From: Winogradskyella eximia | Lineage (GTDB): Bacteria > Bacteroidota > Bacteroidia > Flavobacteriales > Flavobacteriaceae | Assembly: GCF_003386165.1 (NCBI RefSeq) | Contig: NZ_QRDV01000008.1 | Location: 194,330-258,329, forward strand | Length of the DNA stretch: 64,000 bases | Direction of reading: 5' to 3' | Part shown: piece after piece, positions 7,726-17,056 of the stretch | Layout of the letters: each line of letters opens with the position of its first letter | Numbering within the stretch: the first letter of the stretch is position 1 | Notes under the pieces: model-generated | Database searches by the model: none | The model's input: the letters and a program-made list of their open reading frames with translations, nothing else | What the model was told of the DNA's origin: nothing | Translations under genes and position numbers: made by a program

Positions 7726-9933
7726 ATGACTGAGGAAGCCATTGAATTAGAAAATAAGGCGATTGCCAAAGCTTATAAAGAATTACTAAAAGTAAGCTAT
7801 CAAACTTTAACTGAAGACGACAAGAAATTAATTCGTCATGCTTTTGATGTGGCCGTAGATGCACATAAAGATCAACGTCGTAAATCTGGTGAAGCGTATA
7901 TTTTCCATCCCATTGCTGTAGCCAAAATTGTGGCACAAGAAATTGGTATGGATGCCACATCTATTGCAGCCGCTTTACTTCACGATGTTGTAGAAGACAA
8001 TCCAGATTACACTATAGATGATATGGAACAGCTCTTTGGTGAGACTGTTGCTAGAATAGTTGATGGACTAACAAAAATCTCATCGCTTAAAAAAGACATG
8101 GACGTGTCTTTGCAAGCTGAGAATTTCAGAAAAATGCTATTAACCTTAAATGATGATGTGAGAGTTATCATTATAAAAATAGCAGACCGTTTGCACAATA
8201 TGCAAACTATGGATTCTATGCGTGCAGACAAACAAGTAAAAATTGCATCAGAAACCTTATATATTTACGCTCCACTTGCACATAGAATAGGACTTTACAA
8301 CATAAAAACAGAGCTCGAAGATTTAGGTTTAAAATATACAGAACCAGAAGTCTATAACGACATTTTAGAAAAAATACAAGACAGCAAGGAAGATCAAGAC
8401 GCTTACATTAAAGCATTTTCTAAAGTTATTGATGACTCTTTAACTAAAGAAGGCTTGCACTACGAAATTAAAGGAAGACCCAAATCTATCTTTAGTATTC
8501 GTAGAAAAATGGTTAAACAAGGTGTTTCATTTGATGAAGTTTACGATAAATTTGCCGTTAGAATTATTTACAAATCGGATTTAGCTAACGAAAAATTCTT
8601 AGCTTGGAAAATATATTCCATCGTTACAGATCACTTTACTCCTAACCCAATTAGACTTAGAGATTGGATTTCATCTCCTAAATCTACAGGTTATGAAGCA
8701 CTTCACATTACCGTTGTTGGCCCAAAAAGTCGTTGGGTAGAAGTTCAGATTCGAAGTGAACGGATGAACGAGATTGCAGAAAAAGGCTATGCTGCTCACT
8801 ATAAATACAAAAACGCTGATACAAAAGAAGATAATCTCGATTTATGGATTAACCGTTTGCAAGAAGCTTTAGAAAATCACGAAGCAGATGCTGTAGATTT
8901 TGTAGAACAGTTTAAACTCAATTTATATTCTAAAGAAATTTTTGTTTTTTCACCTAAAGGAGATTTAAAATCGCTTCCTAAAGGTGCTACTCCACTCGAC
9001 TTTGCTTTTAGTATTCATACCGAAGTTGGTATGAGGACACGTGGAGCAAAAGTCAACGGAAAATTAATGCCATTAAGCCATGAGCTCCAAAGTGGAGATC
9101 GTGTTGAGATTATGACTTCTGAAAATGCTAAACCAAATGCCAACTGGCTAGATTATGCAACCACAGCAAGAGCCCGAAGTAAAATTAAATCAGCATTAAA
9201 CGAAGACACAAAATTAATAGCAGAAGAAGGTAAAGAGATTTTAAGACGAAAATTAAAACAACTTAAAATAGCATTGAATGAGAACTCTATTAATGAACTC
9301 GTTAGCTATTTTAAATTAAATACGTCTTTAGATTTATTTTATCGTGTAGGTATAGGTACTATTGATAATACAAAATTAAAAGCCTTTGCCTCGTCACGTA
9401 GTAATGCCTTTGTAAGTTATTTTAAAAATAAAATCTATAAACCAACAACACCAAAGGATATTCATAAAGAAGAAATCACTTCTAAATATGATATGCTGGT
9501 TTTTGGTAAAGAAGAAGAGAAACTTAATTATACACTAGCTAATTGCTGTAACCCAATCCCTGGAGACAAAGTATTTGGATTTGTAACAATTAATGAAGGT
9601 ATAAAAGTGCATAAGAAAAACTGCCCAAATGCAGTGAGTTTGCAGTCTAATTATGCATATCGAATTTTACAAGCCAAGTGGATCGACTCCTCACAACAGG
9701 TATACACTTCACAGATTAAATTATCTGGTATTGATGACATGGGACTTGTAAATCATATTACTAAACTGATTTCAGAAAATATGCATGTTAATATGAAAAG
9801 CTTAAGTTTCTCTAGTGACGACGGTGTGTTTATAGGCAATATTACTGTTGAAGTAAAAAATCAAGCCATGCTTAAAAAAGTAATTGATAAACTCAAAAAA
9901 ATTAATGGTATAGATAAAGTTAGTAGAGTTTAA
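7726..9933 (+). CDS. relA/spoT: RelA/SpoT-type (p)ppGpp synthetase/hydrolase
   Basis: This 735-residue protein has the full RSH architecture. The HD hydrolase domain spans about residues 45-195 with HDVVED at 86-91. The synthetase domain is about 235-350, with GRPKSIFSIRRKM near 249. A TGS domain lies near 402-465 (KEIFVFSPKGDLKSLPKGAT), then a helical/zinc-finger-like region with NCCNPIPGD, and a C-terminal ACT domain near 665-735. It makes and degrades the stringent-response alarmone; the intact HD box suggests a bifunctional enzyme. It is followed by fur-family and purA genes, an arrangement I know from other Flavobacteriaceae, which places purine nucleotide synthesis beside alarmone control. 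Confidence 0.96.
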   Translation: MTEEAIELENKAIAKAYKELLKVSYQTLTEDDKKLIRHAFDVAVDAHKDQRRKSGEAYIFHPIAVAKIVAQEIGMDATSIAAALLHDVVEDNPDYTIDDMEQLFGETVARIVDGLTKISSLKKDMDVSLQAENFRKMLLTLNDDVRVIIIKIADRLHNMQTMDSMRADKQVKIASETLYIYAPLAHRIGLYNIKTELEDLGLKYTEPEVYNDILEKIQDSKEDQDAYIKAFSKVIDDSLTKEGLHYEIKGRPKSIFSIRRKMVKQGVSFDEVYDKFAVRIIYKSDLANEKFLAWKIYSIVTDHFTPNPIRLRDWISSPKSTGYEALHITVVGPKSRWVEVQIRSERMNEIAEKGYAAHYKYKNADTKEDNLDLWINRLQEALENHEADAVDFVEQFKLNLYSKEIFVFSPKGDLKSLPKGATPLDFAFSIHTEVGMRTRGAKVNGKLMPLSHELQSGDRVEIMTSENAKPNANWLDYATTARARSKIKSALNEDTKLIAEEGKEILRRKLKQLKIALNENSINELVSYFKLNTSLDLFYRVGIGTIDNTKLKAFASSRSNAFVSYFKNKIYKPTTPKDIHKEEITSKYDMLVFGKEEEKLNYTLANCCNPIPGDKVFGFVTINEGIKVHKKNCPNAVSLQSNYAYRILQAKWIDSSQQVYTSQIKLSGIDDMGLVNHITKLISENMHVNMKSLSFSSDDGVFIGNITVEVKNQAMLKKVIDKLKKINGIDKVSRV

Positions 9934-10029
9934 CTGTTTTTTTTGTGCTTTTAAAAAGTTATTAAAAGAGTGTTCATTTCTTTCATTTTTAATACTCGTT
10001 TTTATAATTCATATCATTTAAAATTTACC

Positions 10030-10037
10030 TAAATTTG
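10030..10037 (+). promoter_or_regulatory. Candidate -7 element TAAATTTG before the Fur-family gene
   Basis: TAAATTTG matches TAnnTTTG and lies 11 bases upstream of the Fur-family start codon, so the transcript would be nearly leaderless. No clear -33 TTG is seen. It would give the fur-purA group its own promoter, apart from readthrough from the RSH gene. Confidence 0.4.
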
Positions 10038-10048
10038 TAGTCATAATT

Positions 10049-10501
10049 ATGAATGCAACCACACAAGAGAGTAATCAGGAAATTGTAAAACGCGTATTTA
10101 CACAGTTCCTTGAAGATAAAGGTCACAGAAAAACACCAGAGCGCTACGCTATTCTTCAAGAAATCTATGATAGTAAAGACCATTTTGATATTGAATCTTT
10201 ATATATCAAAATGAAAAACAAAAACTATCGTGTCAGTAGAGCAACTCTATATAACACTATTGAATTACTTTTAGAATGTGCATTGGTACGCAAGCACCAA
10301 TTTGGGCAAAACCAAGCACATTACGAAAAATCATATTTCGATAAAAATCACGATCATGTAATTCTCACAGATACAGGTGAGGTTATTGAGTTTTGTGATC
10401 CTCGCATTCAATCCATCAAAAAAACCATTGAGGAGGTTTTTGATATTCAGATAACTAATCATTCACTATATTTTTACGGTAATCGTAAAAAAGACGACTA
10501 A
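10049..10501 (+). CDS. Fur-family transcriptional regulator
   Basis: This 150-residue protein has the Fur winged-helix N-terminus ([15 protein letters not shown], then [14 protein letters not shown] as recognition helix) and a C-terminal dimerisation domain with [19 protein letters not shown]. The histidines and glutamates of the regulatory metal site are present. The paired CxxC motifs of the structural zinc site in many Fur/PerR proteins are absent; there are only two isolated cysteines. It is a DNA-binding metal- or peroxide-responsive repressor by family, but the metal cannot be assigned. It lies 12 bases before purA and probably shares its transcript. Confidence 0.9.
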   Translation: MNATTQESNQEIVKRVFTQFLEDKGHRKTPERYAILQEIYDSKDHFDIESLYIKMKNKNYRVSRATLYNTIELLLECALVRKHQFGQNQAHYEKSYFDKNHDHVILTDTGEVIEFCDPRIQSIKKTIEEVFDIQITNHSLYFYGNRKKDD

Positions 10502-10513
10502 TTCAATTTTATA

Positions 10514-11794
10514 ATGGCAGTAGATTTACTACTTGGTTTACAATGGGGAGATGAAGGCAAAGGAAAAATTGTCGATGTATTTACCTCTAACTACGATATT
10601 ATTGCACGTTTTCAAGGTGGTCCAAATGCAGGACATACTTTAGTTTTTAACGGCAAAAAACATGTTTTACATACTATTCCTTCTGGGATTTTCCATGAAG
10701 ACAAAGTGAATCTTGTTGGTAATGGTGTGGTAATTGATCCTGTTATTTTCAAAAAAGAACTCGATAAATTAGCAGAACAAAATGTAGATTATAAAAAATC
10801 ACTTTGCATTTCGCGTAAAGCACATATCATTTTGCCTACACACCGTTTATTAGATGCTGCTAGTGAAGCTGCAAAAGGTAAAGCAAAAATTGGTTCTACT
10901 TTAAAAGGTATTGGTCCAACTTATATGGACAAAACTGGTAGAAATGGAATTAGAGTTGGTGATATTGAATTAGCCGACTGGAAAGATAAATATAGAGCTT
11001 TAGCAGATAAGCACGAAGCTATGATTGCTTTCTACAATGTAGATATTCAATACAACTTAAAAGAATTAGAAGCAGATTTCTTTGATGCTATTGATACATT
11101 AAAAGGCTTAAAATTTATTGATTCTGAAGAATATATACACCAAGCTCAACAATCTGGAAAATCTATTTTAGCTGAAGGAGCTCAAGGTTCTTTACTCGAT
11201 ATTGATTTTGGAACGTATCCATTTGTTACATCATCCAATACCACTGCTGCAGGTGCATGTACTGGTTTAGGAGTTGCACCAAACCAAATTGGTGAAGTTT
11301 TTGGAATTTTTAAAGCGTATACTACTCGTGTTGGTTCTGGACCATTTCCTACGGAATTGTTTGATGAAGATGGAGAAACTATGGGACGCGTTGGTAATGA
11401 ATTTGGAGCTACAACAGGTAGATCTAGACGTTGTGGCTGGTTAGATTTAGTGGCTTTACGTTATGCTTGTCAGGTTAATGGTGTTACACAATTAATTATG
11501 ATGAAAGGTGATGTACTTTCTGGTTTTAAAACCTTAAAAGTATGTACAGCTTACAACTATAAAGGTGAAACTATTACGCATTTACCATATAATATTGAAG
11601 CAGAAAACGTGACACCTATTTACACGGAAGTAAAAGGTTGGGCTGCAGATTTAACAGGTATGACTGAAGCATCACAATTACCAGAAAATCTAAATGGTTA
11701 TGTTGAATTTTTAGAAAAAGAATTGGACCTTCCTATTACTATTGTATCTGTAGGACCAGACAGAAAACAGACAATTATTCGTAAGACTATTTAA
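10514..11794 (+). CDS. purA: Adenylosuccinate synthase
   Basis: This 426-residue enzyme catalyses IMP + aspartate + GTP to adenylosuccinate, the first committed step to AMP. It has the N-terminal GTP loop QWGDEGKGK, GGPNAGHT, the GSTLKGIGPTY loop, TTGRSRRCGWLD and a C-terminal VGPDRKQTI. Its length is normal for bacterial PurA. It follows the Fur-family gene closely and is followed after 4 bases by a beta-barrel protein gene, so it is probably in a long operon with the cell-envelope genes downstream. Confidence 0.98.
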   Translation: MAVDLLLGLQWGDEGKGKIVDVFTSNYDIIARFQGGPNAGHTLVFNGKKHVLHTIPSGIFHEDKVNLVGNGVVIDPVIFKKELDKLAEQNVDYKKSLCISRKAHIILPTHRLLDAASEAAKGKAKIGSTLKGIGPTYMDKTGRNGIRVGDIELADWKDKYRALADKHEAMIAFYNVDIQYNLKELEADFFDAIDTLKGLKFIDSEEYIHQAQQSGKSILAEGAQGSLLDIDFGTYPFVTSSNTTAAGACTGLGVAPNQIGEVFGIFKAYTTRVGSGPFPTELFDEDGETMGRVGNEFGATTGRSRRCGWLDLVALRYACQVNGVTQLIMMKGDVLSGFKTLKVCTAYNYKGETITHLPYNIEAENVTPIYTEVKGWAADLTGMTEASQLPENLNGYVEFLEKELDLPITIVSVGPDRKQTIIRKTI

Positions 11795-11798
11795 TTGA

Positions 11799-12392
11799 AT
11801 GCTACAAAAGGTTATTCTATTATTAATAGGTCTTATATCAATTAAAGGCTTAGCTCAAGATTCAAAAATGAGTGTTGAGCTAAGTTATCCTTTACCTATT
11901 GACAATAATTTTGTTGGTGATAATTATAATGGAATTATTGACCTAGGATTTAAATATCGTTTTTTAGAATTTAACACTATAAAAATAGGAGGCTCATTAA
12001 ATATAGGCTATTTAAAAAATTCTAAAAAAGCAAATAATCAACCTTTTACAGTAAACCTATACCCTATACAACCTAGAGTTTTTGCAGAATTAACCTTACC
12101 AAGTATCCCTAAATTTCACACATCATTAGGACTGGGCTATAGTTTACTTTTATTTAAAGTAGCTAATAATAATAATAATAATAATGTAGCTTTAAACTCT
12201 AACGTATCTACAGATATTCAAAATGAATCAGGCTTAAATATTAATACTGGAGTCGCTTATGATGTTACAGAAAAATTGATGATACAAGCACAATACGACT
12301 TTGTAAACATTGGAGTTGATAATGATGTCCCAGATATCGCCTACAATAAAAACATCAATATTCTTAAAATTGGATTAGGCTATAGATTCTAA
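11799..12392 (+). CDS. Small outer-membrane beta-barrel protein
   Basis: This 197-residue protein begins with a signal peptide (MLQKVILLLIGLISIKGLAQ) and continues with alternating amphipathic strands ending in the aromatic C-terminus LKIGLGYRF, typical of an outer-membrane barrel assembled by BAM. It resembles porin-family/OMP_b-brl proteins, but no specific ligand can be assigned. It contains a run of seven asparagines encoded by a pure AAT repeat, in a likely surface loop. It sits 4 bases after purA and upstream of the OstA-like gene, apparently cotranscribed. Confidence 0.78.
   Translation: MLQKVILLLIGLISIKGLAQDSKMSVELSYPLPIDNNFVGDNYNGIIDLGFKYRFLEFNTIKIGGSLNIGYLKNSKKANNQPFTVNLYPIQPRVFAELTLPSIPKFHTSLGLGYSLLLFKVANNNNNNNVALNSNVSTDIQNESGLNINTGVAYDVTEKLMIQAQYDFVNIGVDNDVPDIAYNKNINILKIGLGYRF
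12165..12185 (+). repeat. AAT trinucleotide microsatellite (7 copies) inside the barrel gene
   Basis: Seven exact AAT codons in a row encode seven asparagines (residues 123-129). Being a triplet repeat, copy-number change would alter loop length without shifting the frame. Confidence 0.95.
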
Positions 12393-12405
12393 TGTAAACC
12401 TAATT

Positions 12406-12432
12406 ATCTGTTAAAAAAAAACGTTAACAGAT
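12406..12432 (+). terminator. Hairpin between the barrel gene and the OstA-like gene
   Basis: A 9-bp perfect stem ATCTGTTAA / TTAACAGAT with an A-rich loop starts 14 bases after the barrel stop codon. There is no T-tract on the plus strand, so it could be a weak terminator, an mRNA-processing or stability hairpin, or a protein-binding inverted repeat. Confidence 0.4.
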
Positions 12433-12472
12433 ACTAAAGCAAATCTAATAAGTGTTATTTTGTAAAAAATAT

Positions 12473-14275
12473 ATGTCTTTGAAACATCTTAAAAACCTAT
12501 TATTCCTTGTTTGCTTTACGATTACTTATTTCAGTTTCGGTCAAGAGAAACAAAGAATAACTATTGAGCATGCTCCTATAAGTTATACCGATCCTAAAAT
12601 TGAGGATGGAGCTAATGTATTTCTTAGAGATAAATCTCAGCAAGTCCATTTTAGTCACAAAGGTGTTAGTCTATGGTGTGATAAAGCAGTATATTATCAA
12701 GATCAAGATTTTATAGAAGCGTACAGCAATGTGGTAATGAAGCAAGGCGACACTATACAAATGGTTTCTAAATATTTAGAGTATAGTGGCAAAACCCAGT
12801 TAGCATTCGCTAGTGGAGATGTTGTTTTAACAGAACCTCAATCAACACTTAAAACAGACACACTCTGGTTTAATAAAACCAAACAACAAGCCTATTACAA
12901 TACAGGTGGCACAGTTGTAAGAGATTCTTCAGGAACAATTACAAGTCAAATTGGTCGTTATTACATGAACACAAGCAAGTATCAATTTGTAAAAGATGTG
13001 GTACTTGTTAATCCAGATTATACACTTAACACAGACCGATTAGATTTCTTTTCAGAAAATGGACACGCTTATCTTTTTGGACCATCAACAATTACAGGAG
13101 AAACGAGCAAAGTATATTGTGAACGTGGTTTTTATGACACTAATAACGATATCGGTAATTTTCAGAGAAATGCAAAAATTGATTACGACAATAGAACTGT
13201 TGAAGGTGACAGCTTATATTTTGACCGTAAAAGAAACTTTGCCTCTGCAACCAATAATATTACCGTCACAGATACTTTAAACAAAAGTATTGTTAAAGGA
13301 CATTATGCTGAAGTCTGGCGTGCTAAAGACTCCATGTATATTACAAAGCGTGCCTTGGCAATTACAGTACAAGAAAAAGATTCGGTGTATATGCATTCAG
13401 ACACCATAATGGTAACTGGTAAGCCAGAGCATCGTATTACTCGCGCTTATTACAACGCAAGATTATACAAAAGTGATATGGCTGGTAAATCCGATTCTAT
13501 TCATGTAGATCATAAAATGGGTCTAACAGAATTGATTAATTTAAGTCGATTTAGCTCTGACGATGCTTTTGCCCTAAAACGCAAACCAGTGCTTTGGAAT
13601 ATTGACAACCAAATGACAGGAGATACCATTCATTTAATTTCTAATGCTAAAACAGAACAACTCGATTCTTTAAAAGTGTTTGAAAATGCATTTTTAATAA
13701 GTAAAGACACCATAAGCAAAGATGCTTTTAACCAAATAAAAGGTCAACGCTTAATTGGCTTATTTAAAGATAATGAATTGTATAATGTTGATGTCATTAA
13801 AAATGCCGAGACTATACGCTATTTGCGAAACGATGATAATGAATTAATAGGGATTCAAAAATCAAAATCAGGAAGTATCAATGTTAAAATCATTGAACAA
13901 ATAGTAGACGAGGTAAGATTCATCAACCAAATTGATGGTAATATTTTTCCAGAAGCTGATTTCCCTAATAGCGGAAAAAAATTAAGAGGTTTTGATTGGA
14001 GAGGTGAAGAAAGACCAAAGTCTGTTGAAGATTTATTTAAAGATGATCCTCCTTTAGATTTACCAATTATTAAAGGTTTAGAAGATTATGTACCACCTGA
14101 AGAATTCATAGACAGCGACGTTACTGAACGTATCGAAGACGCAGGTAAAGCAACACCAAACAAAACAAATAAGGCAGCTAGAAATCTACCTAAAAAAACA
14201 GCGGTTTCACCATTAAAGCAAAATTTAAAACCAAGTGATTCCGTAAAAGTCAAAACAAAAAAAGCAGGTCAATAA
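12473..14275 (+). CDS. OstA-like (LptA/LptD N-terminal-like) envelope protein
   Basis: I place the start at ATG 12473, giving 600 residues with a clean signal peptide ending near FSFGQE; an upstream GTG at 12452 would add a poor hydrophilic extension. The mature part holds OstA-like beta-jellyroll repeats, for example DKAVYYQDQDFIEAYSNV and VVLTEPQSTLKTDTLWFN, recurring to about residue 300. These resemble LptA and the N-terminal domain of LptD, which carry lipopolysaccharide across the periplasm. The C-terminus is lysine-, proline- and threonine-rich. Role in LPS or lipid transport is by family. Its stop codon abuts the TTG start of the aminotransferase. Confidence 0.85.
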   Translation: MSLKHLKNLLFLVCFTITYFSFGQEKQRITIEHAPISYTDPKIEDGANVFLRDKSQQVHFSHKGVSLWCDKAVYYQDQDFIEAYSNVVMKQGDTIQMVSKYLEYSGKTQLAFASGDVVLTEPQSTLKTDTLWFNKTKQQAYYNTGGTVVRDSSGTITSQIGRYYMNTSKYQFVKDVVLVNPDYTLNTDRLDFFSENGHAYLFGPSTITGETSKVYCERGFYDTNNDIGNFQRNAKIDYDNRTVEGDSLYFDRKRNFASATNNITVTDTLNKSIVKGHYAEVWRAKDSMYITKRALAITVQEKDSVYMHSDTIMVTGKPEHRITRAYYNARLYKSDMAGKSDSIHVDHKMGLTELINLSRFSSDDAFALKRKPVLWNIDNQMTGDTIHLISNAKTEQLDSLKVFENAFLISKDTISKDAFNQIKGQRLIGLFKDNELYNVDVIKNAETIRYLRNDDNELIGIQKSKSGSINVKIIEQIVDEVRFINQIDGNIFPEADFPNSGKKLRGFDWRGEERPKSVEDLFKDDPPLDLPIIKGLEDYVPPEEFIDSDVTERIEDAGKATPNKTNKAARNLPKKTAVSPLKQNLKPSDSVKVKTKKAGQ

Positions 14276-15451
14276 TTGAAAACAGACTTCTTTAAATATC
14301 AAGCTCAAACGACACCTCATCCTTTAGCGATGGAAATCAGCCATGCAAAAGGCTCATATATTTTTGATACAAATGATAATGCATATCTCGATTTCGTAGC
14401 TGGAGTATCTGCTTGTAGTTTAGGCCATTCACATCCAAAGGTAGTTAATGCCATAAAAGACCAATTAGATAAGTATTTACATGTTATGGTTTATGGTGAG
14501 TATATTCAAAAACCAGCTGTAGACTTAGCAAAATTATTAGCAAAACATTTACCAAAACCACTTGAATCAACGTATTTAGTCAATTCAGGAACAGAAGCTA
14601 TTGAAGGCAGCCTAAAATTAGCAAGACGCTATACTGGACGCTCAGAAATTATTGCCGCAAAAAATGCGTATCATGGTAACACCCTAGGCTCCTTAAGTCT
14701 TATGGATTACGAAGAACGCAAACAACCGTTTCTACCCTTAATACCAGATATAAAACACATTGAATTCAATTCTGAAAGTGATTTACTTCAAATTACAGAA
14801 AAAACAGCAGGTGTTATTTTAGAAACTATTCAAGGAGGAGCGGGTTTTATTGAACCTACTAACGATTATTTAAACAAAGTACAACGTCGTTGCAATGACG
14901 TTGGAGCCGTTTTTATTTTAGATGAAATTCAACCAGGCATAGGTAGAACCGGTAAACTATTTGGTTTTGAGAATTATAATTGTCTACCAGATATAGTAGT
15001 TACAGGTAAAGGATTAGGAGGAGGTTTACCCATAGGAGCTTTTACCGCGTCAAATGAAATGATGACCTCATTAAGCGATAATCCAAAACTAGGACACATA
15101 ACAACCTTTGGAGGTAACCCAGTAATTGCAGCTGCAGCTTTAGCAACTTTAAAAGAAATTACAACGTCTAATCTTATGACTGAAGCTTTAGAAAAGGAGC
15201 AGTTATTTAGGACACATTTACAACACAAACGTATCAAAGAAATTAGAGGTCGTGGATTAATGCTAGCCGCTTTTACTGAAAATGCAGATCTTACAAGCGA
15301 GGTAATTTTGCGTGCTCAAGACCAAGGATTAATACTTTTTTGGCTACTTTTTGAACCTAAAGCCATCCGAATTACACCTCCTTTAACCATTTCTAACGAA
15401 GAAATAATTAAAGGTTGCCGTATAATCACCTCAATACTCGATAAAATTTAA
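14276..15451 (+). CDS. Class III PLP-dependent aminotransferase
   Basis: This 391-residue protein has a TTG start directly after the upstream stop codon, implying translational coupling to the OstA-like gene. The fold-type I motifs are NSGTEAIEGSLKLARRYTG (PLP phosphate cup), AYHGNTLGSLS, ILDEIQPGIGRTG and TGKGLGGGLPIGAF, with K245 the Schiff-base lysine. It belongs to the acetylornithine/ornithine/4-aminobutyrate aminotransferase group. No arginine-biosynthesis neighbours are present, so the amino donor is not known. Conservation right behind an OstA-like gene may be positional only. Confidence 0.92.
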   Translation: MKTDFFKYQAQTTPHPLAMEISHAKGSYIFDTNDNAYLDFVAGVSACSLGHSHPKVVNAIKDQLDKYLHVMVYGEYIQKPAVDLAKLLAKHLPKPLESTYLVNSGTEAIEGSLKLARRYTGRSEIIAAKNAYHGNTLGSLSLMDYEERKQPFLPLIPDIKHIEFNSESDLLQITEKTAGVILETIQGGAGFIEPTNDYLNKVQRRCNDVGAVFILDEIQPGIGRTGKLFGFENYNCLPDIVVTGKGLGGGLPIGAFTASNEMMTSLSDNPKLGHITTFGGNPVIAAAALATLKEITTSNLMTEALEKEQLFRTHLQHKRIKEIRGRGLMLAAFTENADLTSEVILRAQDQGLILFWLLFEPKAIRITPPLTISNEEIIKGCRIITSILDKI

Positions 15452-15612
15452 GCATACCACAAAGACCAAAAACCACTAAAAACCAGTCTTTTAAATCAAA
15501 TCAACTACACAATACATTTAATGTTAACTACTTTGTTAAAAACATTAGTTTAAAAATCCATCTAGCGCAAAGTATAACTGTAATTTTATTTCAGTGAACT
15601 ATTAATCATTTT

Positions 15613-17019
15613 ATGCAGTACAGTCACGAAGACGAAAATTTTCCACTTACCCGATTTGAATCGATGTTAAAGACCAATGACATTTTGTTCTTTGACTCTA
15701 GTGAGTTCGAAAATATTATTCATCATTATCTTGAAAACGGCAAAATTGCCTTGTCTAAACGTGCCATAAAATTAGGATTAGAACAACACCCAACTTCAAT
15801 CAACTTAAGATTATTTCAAGTTGAAATTTTAGTCATTGAAAACAAGTTTGCTGAAGCTGATGATTTACTCGATCAGCTTCATAATTTAGAACCTACTAAC
15901 GAAGAAATTTTCATTCAAAAAGCAAATGTTTTATCTAAACAAGATGAACATCAAAAAGCAATAGACACATTGCTTATAGCTATAGATATGTCTAGTACGC
16001 CAGAAGATGATGCCGATTTGTATGCTCTAGTAGGTATGGAATATTTATTTCTAGATCAGTTTGAGAAAGCCATCATATATTTTAAAAAGTGCTTAGAAAG
16101 TGACACTAACGATTACTCTGCACTACATAACATAATTTACTGCTATGATTTTTTAAATTTAAATGAAGAAGCCATAGAGTATTTAAATAAGTTCTTAGAT
16201 ACCAATCCTTATTGCGAAGTGGCTTGGCATCAATTAGGCAGACAATATTTTGCCATTAAAGAATATGCTAAAGCAAGTGCTGCTTTCGATTTTGCTATTA
16301 TTTCTGATGATACATTTGTAGGAGCTTATCTTGAAAAAGGAAAAGTTTTAGAAAAATTAAAAAATCACGAAGAAGCTATTGAAAATTACAAAATCACTTT
16401 AGCTTTAGACGACCCAACATCATTTGCTCTTTTACGAATTGGTCAGTGTTATTCTAAACTAGGACAAGATGACTTAGCCATTCAGTTTTTCAAAAAAACG
16501 ATTGATGAAGATGCCTTATTAGATAAAGGTTGGCTTGCCATTACTAAATTTTACATGAAGCGTTTAGACTACCAAAACGCACTAGATTATATTAAAAAAG
16601 CCGTTGCTATTGATGGAGACAATGTACTTTATTGGAAATTATTTGCAACCATAAATAAGCGTTTAAATTTTCTTGAAGAAGCAGAACAAGGATATAAACG
16701 CGCAATTGAGTTAGGAAACTACGAATTAGATACTTGGCTAAACAGAACAGACATTTTAGTTGAACTTGGTGAATATCAAGCTGCCATTTTCAATTTATTA
16801 CAGACTATAGAATTTTATCCGGAAAACGCAGAAGTTGAGTATCGATTAGCTGGTCTCTACTTTATGGTTCATCAAACTGAAGAAGGTCGTTTTCATCTAA
16901 AAAATGCCACACACCTTAATATTGATTATAGCTTTATTATTTCAGAATTGTTTCCTCAACTAACAGACAGACCTGTAATTAAAGCCATAATTTCAGAAGC
17001 CAAAAAGGCATCGAACTAA
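15613..17019 (+). CDS. Tetratricopeptide-repeat protein
   Basis: This 468-residue cytoplasmic protein has no signal peptide and is built almost wholly of TPR units from about residue 40 to 440. Examples are YALVGMEYLFLDQFEKAIIY, AWHQLGRQYFAIKEYAKASA and LLRIGQCYSKLGQDDLAIQF. TPR arrays mediate protein-protein contacts; the partner is unknown. The start at 15613 gives MQYSHEDENFPL, preceded by AT-rich sequence. It lies 37 bases upstream of the first DUF368 gene and is probably the first gene of a TPR-PopT-PopT-aroE operon. Confidence 0.9.
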   Translation: MQYSHEDENFPLTRFESMLKTNDILFFDSSEFENIIHHYLENGKIALSKRAIKLGLEQHPTSINLRLFQVEILVIENKFAEADDLLDQLHNLEPTNEEIFIQKANVLSKQDEHQKAIDTLLIAIDMSSTPEDDADLYALVGMEYLFLDQFEKAIIYFKKCLESDTNDYSALHNIIYCYDFLNLNEEAIEYLNKFLDTNPYCEVAWHQLGRQYFAIKEYAKASAAFDFAIISDDTFVGAYLEKGKVLEKLKNHEEAIENYKITLALDDPTSFALLRIGQCYSKLGQDDLAIQFFKKTIDEDALLDKGWLAITKFYMKRLDYQNALDYIKKAVAIDGDNVLYWKLFATINKRLNFLEEAEQGYKRAIELGNYELDTWLNRTDILVELGEYQAAIFNLLQTIEFYPENAEVEYRLAGLYFMVHQTEEGRFHLKNATHLNIDYSFIISELFPQLTDRPVIKAIISEAKKASN

Positions 17020-17056
17020 AAAAAATCATACCTTAGCAGCCTTATTTAGACATAAA

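Noticed and set aside
12452..12472. GTG start for the OstA-like protein
   Set aside because: It adds LFCKKY before the signal peptide; ATG 12473 gives a normal one.
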